In this document: positions 40,172-49,141 of the stretch, piece after piece
Layout of the letters: each line of letters starts with the position of its first letter
How positions within the stretch are numbered: position 1 is the stretch's first letter
Assembly (NCBI GenBank): GCA_949282745.1
Contig: CASDQM010000046.1
Location: 1-51,292, forward strand
Source: an uncultured Sutterella sp.
GTDB taxonomy: Bacteria; Pseudomonadota; Gammaproteobacteria; Burkholderiales; Burkholderiaceae_F
Length of the DNA stretch: 51,292 nucleotides
Reading direction: 5' to 3'
Notes under the pieces: generated by a model
What the model was told of the DNA's origin: nothing
The model's database searches: none
What the model saw: the letters and a program-made list of their open reading frames with translations, nothing else
Translations under genes and position numbers: made by a program

Positions 40172-41386
40172 ATGCCCGAAAGAGAAGAAAGAGACCGAAA
40201 ACCGACGCTCGCCGACGCGCTCCTTTTATCGCTCATCCAGATGATGGGCCCTTTCGCCGCGAACACCTACATTCCCGCCTTTCCCGCAATGACCGAAGCC
40301 TTCGGGGTGTCGTCCGACGTGATTTCGCAGTCGCTCTCGGTCTACCTCGTCGCCTTTGCCGTCGGATCGCTCTTTGTGGGGACGCTCTCGGACGCCCTGG
40401 GGCGGCGTCCCGTCGTGGTGGGCGGGGCGCTCGGCTTTTGCCTGGCGGCGCTCGCCGCTTCGACGACGGATCACTTCGGGTGGCTTCTTTTCTGGCGCGT
40501 GGTGCAGGGCTTCTGCGCCTCGGTCGGCCCCGTCGTTTCGATGGCGATCGTGCGCGACCGCTGGTCCGGGGTCGCCGCAACGAAGATGCTCGCCCTCATG
40601 ACGCTTCTCTTTGCCTTGGCGCCCGCCTTCGCCCCGATCGTCGGGGGCGCCGTTACGGTGCGCTGGGGCTGGCGCGCGGTCTTCTGGACGCTCGCGCTCC
40701 TCAATCTCGCGATCGCCGTGTTCGGCCTCACGGTTCTGAAGGAATCGCTTCCGAAGGCCGCCAGACGTCCCTTTGGTCTCGGAGAGTCGATCAGAACTTA
40801 CGGAATGCTTTTGCGGCACCGCGCCTTTCTCTTCGGCGTCATGGGGCACGGCTTTTGCTTCATGGGCGGGATCGTCTACACGGCGGGCGGCGCCGACTTC
40901 GTCATGCACATCATGAAGCTGGGTGTCGAGGACTTCGGGTATCTGACGCTTCCCTTCATTGCCTTTTCCATGGCGGGAAGCTTTCTGACGGGGCGTCTCG
41001 TCGGGCGCATCGGGTGGCGCAGAACGCTCGCTTCGGGCCTCACCGTCCTGATCGCGGCGGGGGTGTTGGGCGTCGGGATTGCGCTCGAAACCGCCCCCGT
41101 GTGGCCCCTCGTCATCGCGGCGCCGTGTCTCTATCAGACGGCGATGAGCTGGTCGCGCCCCGTCATGGCGACGCTCAATCTCGACTATTTCCCGAAAAAC
41201 CGCGGGATGGCGGCGTCGGTGCAGCAATTCTTCCATACGTCGAGCTTCGCGCTCGCCGCGGCCCTCTGGGTTCCGATCGTGATCGGGGACGTCGCGCGCT
41301 ACGCGGGCGTGATGCTCTTTTCGGGGGTCCTCACGGTGCTCTGCTGGGTCGTGGTTCTGCGCGAGCGCCGCAAGGCGGGACTTTAA
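40172..41386 (+). CDS. MFS drug exporter, Bcr/CflA type
   Basis: 404 residues from ATG 40172 (an alternative ATG at 40130 would leave almost no room for the divergent promoters). Twelve TM helices; the Bcr/CflA 12-TM DHA1 hallmarks are NTYIPAFPAMTEAFGVSS after TM1, the loop 2-3 motif GTLSDALGRRPVV, and motif C-like LAPAFAPIVGG in TM5. It should export small hydrophobic compounds or amino acid derivatives with proton exchange. It is divergent from gluQ and ends 3 nt from the convergent XRE gene, with no terminator between them. Confidence 0.88.
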   Translation: MPEREERDRKPTLADALLLSLIQMMGPFAANTYIPAFPAMTEAFGVSSDVISQSLSVYLVAFAVGSLFVGTLSDALGRRPVVVGGALGFCLAALAASTTDHFGWLLFWRVVQGFCASVGPVVSMAIVRDRWSGVAATKMLALMTLLFALAPAFAPIVGGAVTVRWGWRAVFWTLALLNLAIAVFGLTVLKESLPKAARRPFGLGESIRTYGMLLRHRAFLFGVMGHGFCFMGGIVYTAGGADFVMHIMKLGVEDFGYLTLPFIAFSMAGSFLTGRLVGRIGWRRTLASGLTVLIAAGVLGVGIALETAPVWPLVIAAPCLYQTAMSWSRPVMATLNLDYFPKNRGMAASVQQFFHTSSFALAAALWVPIVIGDVARYAGVMLFSGVLTVLCWVVVLRERRKAGL

Positions 41387-41389
41387 GGC

Positions 41390-41731
41390 TCACTCGAGAA
41401 ATTCCGTGACGTCGCACTGAAAGAAGTGCGCGAGGCGCTCGGCCGTTTCGGGCGGGATCTTGCGCAGCCCCGCCTCGTATTTCGAGAGGTGCGACTGGGT
41501 CGTCCCGACGGCTTCGGCCAGGTCCTTCTGCGTGAGATTGCGAAGGAGCCGGTATTGACGAAGACGCTCGAAAGGTTCGCCCTCGCGCTTCGGCAGGGGC
41601 TTGCCCAAGTGCGAAAAGGATTCGAGCCCCGTAAGGATGCGGCGAAGCGCCGCGGCCTCTTCCTTGGGCGCCCGAAGCGTGAAGACGACTTCGTCGCCCT
41701 TGCCCGGCGTTTCGGTGAGGATGATCGGCAT
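41390..41731 (-). CDS. XRE-family transcriptional regulator
   Basis: 113 residues. About 50 N-terminal residues of unknown function precede an XRE/HTH_3 domain (about 55-113): LRQYRLLRNLTQKDLAEAVGTTQSHLSKYEAGLRKIPPETAERLAHFF. The start ATG has GGAG 7 nt upstream. It follows the 2-hydroxyacid dehydrogenase by 13 nt on the same strand and is probably the last gene of the GntR-dehydrogenase-XRE unit. The target is unknown. Confidence 0.88.
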   Translation of the reverse strand: MPIILTETPGKGDEVVFTLRAPKEEAAALRRILTGLESFSHLGKPLPKREGEPFERLRQYRLLRNLTQKDLAEAVGTTQSHLSKYEAGLRKIPPETAERLAHFFQCDVTEFLE

Positions 41732-41744
41732 GAGGGGCTCCGCC

Positions 41745-42725
41745 TCAGTTCGCGACCGGCGTGATCGGCTTGTTGCCGTTCACGAAGGCGTGGACGTTGC
41801 GAACGACGAGGTCCGCCATCATGCGGCGCGTCTCGAGCGTCGCCGTCCCGATGTGGGGCGTGAGGATCGTGTTGGGAAGGGCCTTCAATTCCGCCTCGAC
41901 GTAGGGTTCGTTTTCAAAGACGTCGAGCCCCGCGCCCGCGATCGTGCGCGTCTTGAGGGCGTCGATCAGCGCCTTGGTGTGCACGACCGAGCCGCGCGCG
42001 ACGTTGATGAGGTAGCCCTTCGTGCCGAGCGCCATCAGGATTTCGGCGTCGACCACGTGGTGGGTCGCTTCGGTGGCGGGGACGATCACGACGAGGTAGT
42101 CGCACCAGACGGCGAGTTCCTTCAAGGTAGGGAAGCGCTGCCACTTGGTGTTCTTGCCCGTGAGGTCCGTGTAGCCGATCTGCATGCGGAAGGCTTCGCC
42201 CCGGCGGGCGATTTCGCTGCCGATGCGACCGAGCCCGAAGATGCCGAGGCGCTTCCCCGAGACGCGCGTCTGCAAGGGAAAGCCCCCGTCGGGCCAGCGG
42301 CCTTCGCGAAGCCAGCTGTCGGCGCGCGGCAGTCCGCGCGAGAGACTGAGGATCATCGCGAACGCGAGGTCCGCGACGTCGTCCGAGAGGACGTTGGGCG
42401 TATTCGTGAGGACGATGCCGCGGCGCTTGAGCGCAGCCATGTCGTAGCCGTCGTAGCCCACGCCGAAGCTCGCGATCATGCGGCAGGCGGGAAAGCGGCG
42501 AAGAACCTCGGCCGTGACGCGCGAACTCGCCGTCCCGATGAGAACGGACGCGAGCGAGCCGATGCGTTCCTGCTCCTCATAGCGCATTTCCGGCCAGAAG
42601 TAGAGGCGTCCGCACTGCTCGAGACCTTCTCGCAGAATTCCCGGCATTGCGCGCGAGGGCAGAAGACTCACGAGCACGGGACGATCCGACGCAACGACGT
42701 CGTCGGAAGGGACGGAGAGCGACAT
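41745..42725 (-). CDS. D-2-hydroxyacid dehydrogenase (NAD(P)-dependent)
   Basis: 326 residues of the D-isomer 2-hydroxyacid dehydrogenase family. The substrate loop SFGVGYDGYD, Rossmann motif GLGRIG within GKRLGIFGLGRIGSE, catalytic Arg in NVARGSVV, Glu in VFENEP and His in LTPHIGTAT are all present. It interconverts a 2-keto acid and its D-hydroxy acid, for example glyoxylate or hydroxypyruvate reduction; exact specificity cannot be read. The residue after the second strand (YTDLTGKNTK) does not settle NADH against NADPH. It lies 46 nt after the GntR regulator and is likely its target. Confidence 0.92.
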   Translation of the reverse strand: MSLSVPSDDVVASDRPVLVSLLPSRAMPGILREGLEQCGRLYFWPEMRYEEQERIGSLASVLIGTASSRVTAEVLRRFPACRMIASFGVGYDGYDMAALKRRGIVLTNTPNVLSDDVADLAFAMILSLSRGLPRADSWLREGRWPDGGFPLQTRVSGKRLGIFGLGRIGSEIARRGEAFRMQIGYTDLTGKNTKWQRFPTLKELAVWCDYLVVIVPATEATHHVVDAEILMALGTKGYLINVARGSVVHTKALIDALKTRTIAGAGLDVFENEPYVEAELKALPNTILTPHIGTATLETRRMMADLVVRNVHAFVNGNKPITPVAN

Positions 42726-42771
42726 GTTTTCCTCCTTGTTATGGATTTTTTAGGGAAGGTTCGCGCCGCAA

Positions 42772-43431
42772 TCAGGGCGTGAGCAGATCCACCTGTTCGC
42801 TCAGGTGGTCGCGCAGGAGACGCTTGGCGAGTTCTTCGTCGCCTCGTCGGATGGCGTTCAAAAGGGCGCGTTCCGTGCGGGCGATGTTGAGGAAGAATTG
42901 AGGGTTGTTCTTCGGAAGGGCCGAGGAGGTCTTCTCGAAGTAGGTGACGAGCGCCGCCGAGAAGACCTGCAGCACGCGGTTGCCGCAGGCTTCGAGCAGA
43001 AGCAGGTGGAATTCGCGGTCCCAGCGGTCCGCTTCCTTGGCGTTGCCGGCGTAGTACTCGATGTGGCAGATCGCTTCGTCGAGCTTGCCGAGAAGCGCGG
43101 GCGTCATGCGGCGGATCGCAAGCGGAATGATGTGCACTTCAATGAGGAGACGCGCTTCGATGAACTCGCGGATGTCGAAGTTCGCGATGTCCATCTGCAC
43201 CTGGATCTGGGCGGAGAGGTTCTTGGGGCCGAGCGTGTTGACGGTCATGCCGCGCTTCGGGGCGCGGTCGACGACGCCCATCTGGCTCAGAACCGAGAGG
43301 GCCTTTCGCACCTTGTAGCGCGTAACGCCGAAGCGTTCGGCGAGTTCGTTTTCCGTGTCGATGCGTCGCCCTTCCTTCGCTTGCGTCAGGATGTGCTGGT
43401 GAATTTCGCGAAAGAGGGTGTCGTCATCCAT
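42772..43431 (-). CDS. GntR-family transcriptional regulator (FCD)
   Basis: 219 residues. The N-terminal winged helix-turn-helix (about 5-70) has RIDTENELAERFGVTRYKVRKALSVL. The C-terminal FCD effector domain (about 85-215) has IREFIEARLLIEVHIIPLAI, DREFHLLLLEACGN and a final REDH-like LRDHL with the metal-binding His set (H101-type, H142, H210 region). FCD regulators respond to small carboxylates such as glycolate, lactate or gluconate. It heads the leftward dehydrogenase/XRE unit and is divergent from cyuA. Confidence 0.9.
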   Translation of the reverse strand: MDDDTLFREIHQHILTQAKEGRRIDTENELAERFGVTRYKVRKALSVLSQMGVVDRAPKRGMTVNTLGPKNLSAQIQVQMDIANFDIREFIEARLLIEVHIIPLAIRRMTPALLGKLDEAICHIEYYAGNAKEADRWDREFHLLLLEACGNRVLQVFSAALVTYFEKTSSALPKNNPQFFLNIARTERALLNAIRRGDEELAKRLLRDHLSEQVDLLTP

Positions 43432-43922
43432 GGGATGTCTCCGGGAGGGCCTGAAAATGCGGGAATTGTAGCAGGTTTGGGCAAGTCTGAAAAAGGCGGC
43501 CGGGGACCTTCCTTGCCCGTCGGCTTTTTGCCGAACTTTCTTTTCTCCGAAACTTTTTCTTCCAACCCGTCGGGATTTTGCGAAGGACGGTGCCGATGTT
43601 CTTCATCGAAGAGATGCACGACGCCTTCGAATGATCCGCCTTTGCTGGGCGCGAGCTTAGGATTTCGGCAGGATTCTACGAGAACGCGTTTCTTTACTTC
43701 CGGAACGTTCGTTCTCGTTTTGATGAATCTTCGGAAATTCGGTCTGTCGAATGACCGCTCTAAGCCCGCGCGGGACGCGGGAATCGCTGCACCAACGGCA
43801 AATAAGGAGATGCAAGAAAAGAATTGTACGGATAAAAGAGAGGTATACATTCCGTTTCGGCTTTTTCTTCTCCGACTCTGTACAATGCAGGCACTTTCTA
43901 CAGAACTGTCGAGGACCAACCG
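43432..43922. other. Intergenic region between the GntR gene and cyuA
   Basis: 491 nt without a credible gene. The right half is AT-rich. A 7-bp inverted repeat ATTGTAC (43823-43829) / GTACAAT (43880-43886) surrounds GTATAC (43843-43848). TACAAT at 43881-43886 could be the cyuA -10 region. The cyuA ribosome site is GAGGA (43911-43915). Confidence 0.45.
43823..43886. promoter_or_regulatory. Inverted TGTAC elements upstream of cyuA
   Basis: ATTGTAC and its inverse GTACAAT, about 50 bp apart, with the palindrome GTATAC between. The right copy overlaps the TACAAT -10 candidate. This could be an operator for the divergent GntR protein or a cysteine-responsive regulator. Confidence 0.35.
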
Positions 43923-45182
43923 ATGATTCCGTACTCCGTCTACGAAGCGGCGCTTGCCGCCGAACTCCTTCCCGCCATGGGTTGCACCGAGCCCATCGCG
44001 CTCGCCTATGCGGCCGCGATCTGCGCCAAGCGCCTCGGGGGCTATCCCGAACGCATCGAGCTCGACGTCTCGCGCAACATCGTGAAGAACGTCAAGAGCG
44101 TGGTCGTCCCGAACACGGGCGGCCTGACGGGCCTTGAAGCCGCGGCCGTCGCTGGGTTCGTGGCCGCGAAGCCCGAAGCGGCCCTCGAAGTGCTCGCCGC
44201 GATTACGCCGGAAGAACGCGACCGCATCCGCGAACTCGTTCAGACGACGCCCGTCGAAGTGCGTCAGTCGAACGAACCCGACGTCTTCTTCATCCGCGTG
44301 ACGGGGCATTTGAACGGCCACAGCGTGTCGACCGTGATCCGCACGTCGCACACGAACGTCACCCGCATCGAGGAGGACGGCAAGGTCGTCTGGGAGGAAG
44401 GGGATCGTCCCGAAGAGGAACATCCCGTCGAAAGCTGGCACGTCGCCGAACTCATCGAAGCCGCCCGCGTGATGCCGCTTGACCATGTGCGTCCGCTCCT
44501 GGAGCGTCAGCTCGCCTGCAACCGCGCCATCGCCGAACAGGGGCTCTCGGGCGAATGGGGCGCCACGATCGGTCGCATTCTTATGGCCCGTGACCCCGAA
44601 GATCCCGCCGTGCGCGCCCGCGCCTTTGCGGCGGCCGCGTCGGACGCCCGCATGAACGGGTGCGAACTCCCCGTCGTGATCGTGTCGGGTTCGGGGAACC
44701 AGGGGATCACGGCGAGCATGCCGGTCCTCATCTACGCCGAGCACCTCAAGAAGTCCGAAGAGGAACTCCTGCGCGCGCTTCTTCTTTCCGACCTCGTGAC
44801 GGTGTGCCTGAAGCAAGGCATCGGCAAACTTTCCGCCTACTGCGGCGCCGTGAGCGCTGGGGCTGGGAGCGGCGCCGGCATCGCCTACCTTCTCGACTTC
44901 TCGACCGAGGACATCGAACGCGTCATATCGAACGCGCTCGCCATCACGTCGGGCCTCATCTGCGACGGCGCGAAGTCGTCCTGCGCTTCGAAGATCGCCA
45001 TGAGCGTCGAAGGGGCTCTCCTTGCGATCGACATGGTCAAGAACGACCGCGCCTTCAAGGGCGGCGACGGGATCGTCAAGAGCGACGTCGACGCCACGGT
45101 GGCGGCCGTCGGCCGCATCGCGAGCCGCGGCATGGTCGGCACCGACCGCGAAATCATCAACGTGATGCTCGAAACGAAGTGA
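43923..45182 (+). CDS. cyuA: L-cysteine desulfidase (CyuA/YhaM family)
   Basis: 419 residues of the iron-sulfur L-serine dehydratase alpha/UPF0597 superfamily. The signature AMGCTEPIALAYA (C21) is at the N-terminus, and further Cys in SAYCGAVSAGAGSGAG and GLICDGAKSSCASK would hold the 4Fe-4S cluster. The reaction is L-cysteine to pyruvate, ammonia and H2S in the cytoplasm under anaerobic conditions. It stands alone with GAGGA 8 nt upstream of the ATG and a strong terminator after it. Unlike E. coli, no cysteine permease (cyuP) or CyuR gene is adjacent. Confidence 0.9.
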   Translation: MIPYSVYEAALAAELLPAMGCTEPIALAYAAAICAKRLGGYPERIELDVSRNIVKNVKSVVVPNTGGLTGLEAAAVAGFVAAKPEAALEVLAAITPEERDRIRELVQTTPVEVRQSNEPDVFFIRVTGHLNGHSVSTVIRTSHTNVTRIEEDGKVVWEEGDRPEEEHPVESWHVAELIEAARVMPLDHVRPLLERQLACNRAIAEQGLSGEWGATIGRILMARDPEDPAVRARAFAAAASDARMNGCELPVVIVSGSGNQGITASMPVLIYAEHLKKSEEELLRALLLSDLVTVCLKQGIGKLSAYCGAVSAGAGSGAGIAYLLDFSTEDIERVISNALAITSGLICDGAKSSCASKIAMSVEGALLAIDMVKNDRAFKGGDGIVKSDVDATVAAVGRIASRGMVGTDREIINVMLETK

Positions 45183-45223
45183 GTCACGGCCGTCCCGATC
45201 CTGGACGGCATTCTCAAAATGCG

Positions 45224-45263
45224 AAATGTCCGGTCTTCCGAAGTAGAGGAAGGCCGGACATTT
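45224..45263. terminator. Strong terminator between cyuA and the AraJ-like MFS gene
   Basis: aaatgtccggtcttcc (45224-45239) pairs with ggaaggccggacattt (45248-45263), 15 of 16 positions with the odd pair a possible G-U. Rightward it is followed by gtttcgg; leftward by cgcattttg. It serves both convergent genes. Confidence 0.88.
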
Positions 45264-45307
45264 GTTTCGGGTGAATCCCGGGAAGGCCCCGGGATCCGAA
45301 GATGCGC

Positions 45308-46468
45308 TCAGCGATTGCGGCGCTTTTCCCGGTGGATCCACCAGAGAAGATACAGGATCAGAAAGCCCGAGAAGGCGAGCGAGAGTCCCGGAAGCGCACT
45401 CCATTCGGGAGATTGACCGGCGTCGATCGGAAGCCCGCCGACCCAGGCGCCAAGCGCATTGCCGGCGTTAAACGACGTCTGCGCGAGGGCCGCGCCCAGG
45501 AGGCGTCCTTCCTTTGCGCCCTGAAGCATCATGATCTGCTCGGGACCCGAAATGAAGAAACAGCACCCCGCCGCCACGACCGTGGCGGGAATCGCGATGA
45601 AGGGATTCGCGGCGCCGAAAAAGACGGTGAGAAGCGCGACGAAAAGGACGCCCTGGCCCATGCAGGCGAGGGCCGGATCGGTGAAGCGCCCGGCGAGTTT
45701 TGCGCAGAGGAGATTCCCCGCGACCATGCCGGCGCCCACGACCGCCATGACGAGGCTCATCGAGGAAGGCGCCACGCCCGTCACTTCCTCCATCGTGGGG
45801 TTGACGTAACTCAGATAGGCGAAAAAGCCCCCGTTCCCAAGGAAGATCGCCGCCATGACAAGCCAGGGGCGAAGGTGCGTGAGAAAGCGAAACTGCGCGC
45901 GAAAACCCGCGTTCGGAAGGGCGGGGAGGCTCGGCACGAAGCGAAGAACCGAGAGGAACACGATGACGCCCGTGATCGCCGTGATCCCGAAGACGAGTCG
46001 CCAGGAGACGGCCCAGGAGAGGAAGCTTCCGAGCGGCACGCCCACGAGGTTGGCGATCGTCATCCCGAGCACCATGAGCGTGACGTCGCGCGAGGCTTTG
46101 CCCGGTTGGGCGAGTTCGCTCGCGATGATCGAGCCCACGCCGAAGTAGGCCCCGTGCGGCAGGCCCGACAAAAAGCGCGAAGCCAGCATGACGGCGTAGC
46201 CGTCGGCAAAGACCGTCACGGCGTTTCCGATGACGATGAGGCCCACGATGAGAAGAAGCAGGCGTTTGAGCGGCAGGTTTCTTCCGAAAACAACCATGAG
46301 CATCACGCCCGCGCAGACGCCCGTGGCGTAGGCGGCGATAAAGTGGCCGGCTTCCGGAATCGAGACCTGAAGATCGGCGGCGACGGCGTTCAGAATCGAC
46401 ATCATCGAAAATTCGGCGATGCCGAGCGCAAGGGTGCCGAGCGCTAGAACAAGAATGTGGAGAGGCAT
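45308..46468 (-). CDS. MFS transporter, AraJ/sugar-efflux type
   Basis: 386 residues from ATG 46468; the longer in-frame start adds an odd polar N-terminus. Twelve TM helices. ALGTLALGIAEFSMMSILNAVAADLQVSIPEAG at TM1 is the AraJ/NepI/YdhP hallmark, and the sequence RFLSGLPHGAYFGVGSIIAS follows in TM4. Family members export arabinose-like sugars, purine nucleosides or drugs. It is a single-gene unit ending at a shared terminator with cyuA. The substrate is unknown. Confidence 0.9.
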   Translation of the reverse strand: MPLHILVLALGTLALGIAEFSMMSILNAVAADLQVSIPEAGHFIAAYATGVCAGVMLMVVFGRNLPLKRLLLLIVGLIVIGNAVTVFADGYAVMLASRFLSGLPHGAYFGVGSIIASELAQPGKASRDVTLMVLGMTIANLVGVPLGSFLSWAVSWRLVFGITAITGVIVFLSVLRFVPSLPALPNAGFRAQFRFLTHLRPWLVMAAIFLGNGGFFAYLSYVNPTMEEVTGVAPSSMSLVMAVVGAGMVAGNLLCAKLAGRFTDPALACMGQGVLFVALLTVFFGAANPFIAIPATVVAAGCCFFISGPEQIMMLQGAKEGRLLGAALAQTSFNAGNALGAWVGGLPIDAGQSPEWSALPGLSLAFSGFLILYLLWWIHREKRRNR

Positions 46469-46909
46469 GAGGGTTTCTTCTTTTGTTTTCGTTGGATTGA
46501 TCGGGTCCATCACGGAAAAACCCGAGGAACGCAATTTTGCCTCAAAAATCGGTTGAGCGGGGGGAAGATAAATAAAATTGCCGAGGCGTCATGCGGCCGT
46601 TCGATGCTGTGTTTCGGACGGATAAAGTCCGTGAGACAGCTGACTCAGAAACCTTATGGTCCAATAGCTTATGGCCGGTAAGCTTATGAGCGGTAAGGTA
46701 ACAGGAAAAAAATTACCGGAGAGTTTCGACGGTCGAGTTGCAGACACGTTGTCAACGCCGCCGCAAGAAACGTTCTTCATAACCGCACCGCATGAATACG
46801 CATGAGTTTTGCGAATTGGACGGCAGCGCTCTCCCGCGCTACCGTGAAGTCGGCAACGGTGGAAAGGCGAGGTCCGGAAAAACTTCGCCGCGATTCCATG
46901 GAGGAATAC
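46469..46909. other. Intergenic region with tandem repeats upstream of the aldo/keto reductase
   Basis: 441 nt between divergent genes, without a convincing gene. It contains three 15-bp tandem repeats (listed separately) and, downstream of them, ttaccgg (46714-46720), inverse of the ccggtaa in the repeats. AT content rises at 46565-46580 and 46700-46716, where promoters could lie. Confidence 0.5.
46652..46696 (+). repeat. Three imperfect 15-bp tandem repeats
   Basis: Units CCTTATGGTCCAATA (46652-46666), GCTTATGGCCGGTAA (46667-46681) and GCTTATGAGCGGTAA (46682-46696). Units 2 and 3 match at 13 of 15 positions. They lie 215-260 bp upstream of the aldo/keto reductase and may be operator iterons. 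Confidence 0.7.
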
Positions 46910-47899
46910 ATGCAATACCGCCATTTGGGCAGAACCGGCCTGATCGTGAGTCGTCTGTGTCTCGGGACCATGAATTTCGGTCACCTCACCGACAAGGCCG
47001 CGAGCTTCGAGATCATGGACCGCGCCTACGACTTCGGCATCCAGTTCATCGACACGGCGGACGTCTACGGCGGTCCGCAACGCCCCGACATTCCGCTCGG
47101 CTACGGCATTTCCGAGGAAATCGTGGGCGACTGGCTCCAAAAGAGCGGAAAACGAAACGAGATCGTCCTCGCGACGAAGCTCTATCAGCCGATGGTCAAC
47201 GGTCCCAACGGTCGGCGCCTTTCGGCCTATCACATCCGCGAAGCCTGCGAGGCGAGCCTTCGGCGACTCAAGACGGACCACATCGACCTCTATCAAATGC
47301 ACCATTTCGACCGCGAGACGCCGTTCGACGAAATCTGGCAGGCGATGGACGTGCTCATCCGGCAAGGAAAGATTCTCTACGTGGGAAGCTGCAACTTCCC
47401 GGGCTGGGGGATCGCCGCGATGCAGGGCGAAGCGCGTCTGCGCGGACTCTTCGGACTTGTGAGCGAGCAGAGCCGCTACAACCTCGCCTGCCGTCAGCTC
47501 GAACTCGAAGTGATTCCGTCCTGCCGCCATCACGGCATGGGGCTCCTGACTTACAGTCCTCTGGACGGAGGACTTCTTGCGGGTCACTCGAAGGAGAGCG
47601 GAGGGGCGGGGCGCCGCGCGAAGCCCTCGCTTCCGATCCGCGATCCGAAGTTTGCCGAACGCGTTGCGGCCTACGAAGCGCTTTGCGAACGTTACGACAT
47701 GGATCCGGCCGACGTGGCGCTCGCCTGGGTCCTGGCGAATCCCGTCGTGACGACGCCGATCGTAGGACCGAGAACGCTTGCGCACCTTGAAGGCTCGATG
47801 GCGGCCTTGGATCTCACGCTGCCGCAGGCCATGCTCGAAGAGCTCGACCGCATCTTTCCGGGCCCGGGCGGCGAAGCCCCCGCGGCGTACGCCTGGTGA
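46910..47899 (+). CDS. Aldo/keto reductase
   Basis: 329 residues from ATG 46910, chosen because GGAGG lies 5 nt upstream and MQYRHLGRTGL is the standard family start. The catalytic tetrad is present: D48, Y53 (FIDTADVYGG), K90 (LATKLYQ) and H131 (YQMHHFD). NADPH-binding features follow (GSCNFPGWG, TYSPLDGGLLAG, GPRTLAHLEGSMAALD). It resembles the YghZ/Tas branch that reduces aldehydes and ketones. It is a single gene in front of a convergent LysR gene, with only 45 nt between them. The substrate is unknown. Confidence 0.93.
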   Translation: MQYRHLGRTGLIVSRLCLGTMNFGHLTDKAASFEIMDRAYDFGIQFIDTADVYGGPQRPDIPLGYGISEEIVGDWLQKSGKRNEIVLATKLYQPMVNGPNGRRLSAYHIREACEASLRRLKTDHIDLYQMHHFDRETPFDEIWQAMDVLIRQGKILYVGSCNFPGWGIAAMQGEARLRGLFGLVSEQSRYNLACRQLELEVIPSCRHHGMGLLTYSPLDGGLLAGHSKESGGAGRRAKPSLPIRDPKFAERVAAYEALCERYDMDPADVALAWVLANPVVTTPIVGPRTLAHLEGSMAALDLTLPQAMLEELDRIFPGPGGEAPAAYAW

Positions 47900-47944
47900 G
47901 AATCTCAGGCAAACGCGTGACTCAACAACCGCTCCGGACGACGG

Positions 47945-48865
47945 TTACGGGGCGGTACCTTCTTCAGCCTCGGCGCTCTCTTTCTTCGTTCCTTCCTGCG
48001 GCGGATAGAGGTTGCGCAGGGTTTTGAGGAATTCCTCCGTGATCGTCTGCTTCTGGCTTGCGGACGACCAGGCGAGGACGACGTCGGTGAGAAAGGCCGG
48101 CTGGAAGGGTAAAAAGACGATGTCGTTGTCGGGCGGCACGATGCCGTCGAGACACAGGGCGTTTCCGCCCGCGCGCACGACGAGCGACGCGTTGTAGAGA
48201 AGGTTGTAGGTTCCGACGACGCGAAGTTTGGAGAAGGAATAATTGAGCCACCCGCCGATGCGGTTTTCCACGCCGCGCTGCTTCGAAACGTAGAGCGGCA
48301 GGCGCTTCAAGTCCTCGGGTGTGACGAAGGTTTTCCCCGCGAGGATTCCGTCGCGGCGGGTGAGCACGCCCCAGCGGTTTTCCCGCGGCAGACGGATGTA
48401 TTCGAATCCGTCGAGCCGGCAGGGCATGTTGAAGACGCCGAACTGCGAGAGTCCCGACCGAAGGTGTTCGGCCGCGGTAAGCGCGTCGGCGCTCACAAAA
48501 TGGCAGCGAACGCGCGGGTATTTTTCCTGAAAGCGCTGAACGGCTTCGGCGACGATCCCGACGGCGGGCGTTTCGGCGGCGGAAATCCGGATGTCGCCCG
48601 CAAGCCCCTCCGTCGTCATTGCCTCAAGCTTCGTTCTGTCGACGAGGGCGAGGATGTCCTGAGCGCGGCGGAAAAGGAAGTGTCCTTTTTCCGTGAGTTC
48701 GAGGCTGCGGGTGGTGCGCTCGAAAAGTTTCTGTCCGAGTTCCTCTTCGAGGTCCGCAATTTGGCGCGAGAGCGTCGGCTGCGTGACGGAGAGCTTCTCC
48801 GCGGCGGCGGTGAAGCTTTGTTCCCGGGCGATTTCGACGAAAGAACGAAGTACCTTGAGATCCAT
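47945..48865 (-). CDS. LysR-family transcriptional regulator
   Basis: 306 residues from the ATG at 48865, where the standard LysR N-terminus MDLKVLRSFVEIAREQSFTA begins; the very long in-frame extension beyond it is antisense to the next gene. The helix-turn-helix is at about 2-60 (AAAEKLSVTQPTLSRQIADLEEELG), and the effector-binding domain follows to about 290, ending in an acidic tail. It is divergent from the diaminopropionate ammonia-lyase gene with 276 nt between starts, so it most likely controls that gene. Confidence 0.9.
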   Translation of the reverse strand: MDLKVLRSFVEIAREQSFTAAAEKLSVTQPTLSRQIADLEEELGQKLFERTTRSLELTEKGHFLFRRAQDILALVDRTKLEAMTTEGLAGDIRISAAETPAVGIVAEAVQRFQEKYPRVRCHFVSADALTAAEHLRSGLSQFGVFNMPCRLDGFEYIRLPRENRWGVLTRRDGILAGKTFVTPEDLKRLPLYVSKQRGVENRIGGWLNYSFSKLRVVGTYNLLYNASLVVRAGGNALCLDGIVPPDNDIVFLPFQPAFLTDVVLAWSSASQKQTITEEFLKTLRNLYPPQEGTKKESAEAEEGTAP

Positions 48866-49141
48866 GATGTGGCGTGGACAACGGTTCGAGTGGCGACGTC
48901 GCCGCCCGCTGACGGGCGGCATCGACAACATTCTGCCACTTTCACGACGTCCTGCCGCGAGGCGACGGTGTTTGGCCTGTGACTGTACGAAGGAAACAGC
49001 CGGCGGAAATTCCGTCGAAGGTTCTCGGACTCGACCGTCGTGTTCGGGATAACGCTCTCTTGAGTCGTGCGTGCTCTTAGCCATAATGCGCAGGATTGGT
49101 GGCGGCTTCCCTGTACCGCCCCATTTCTTGAGAGACTTCCC

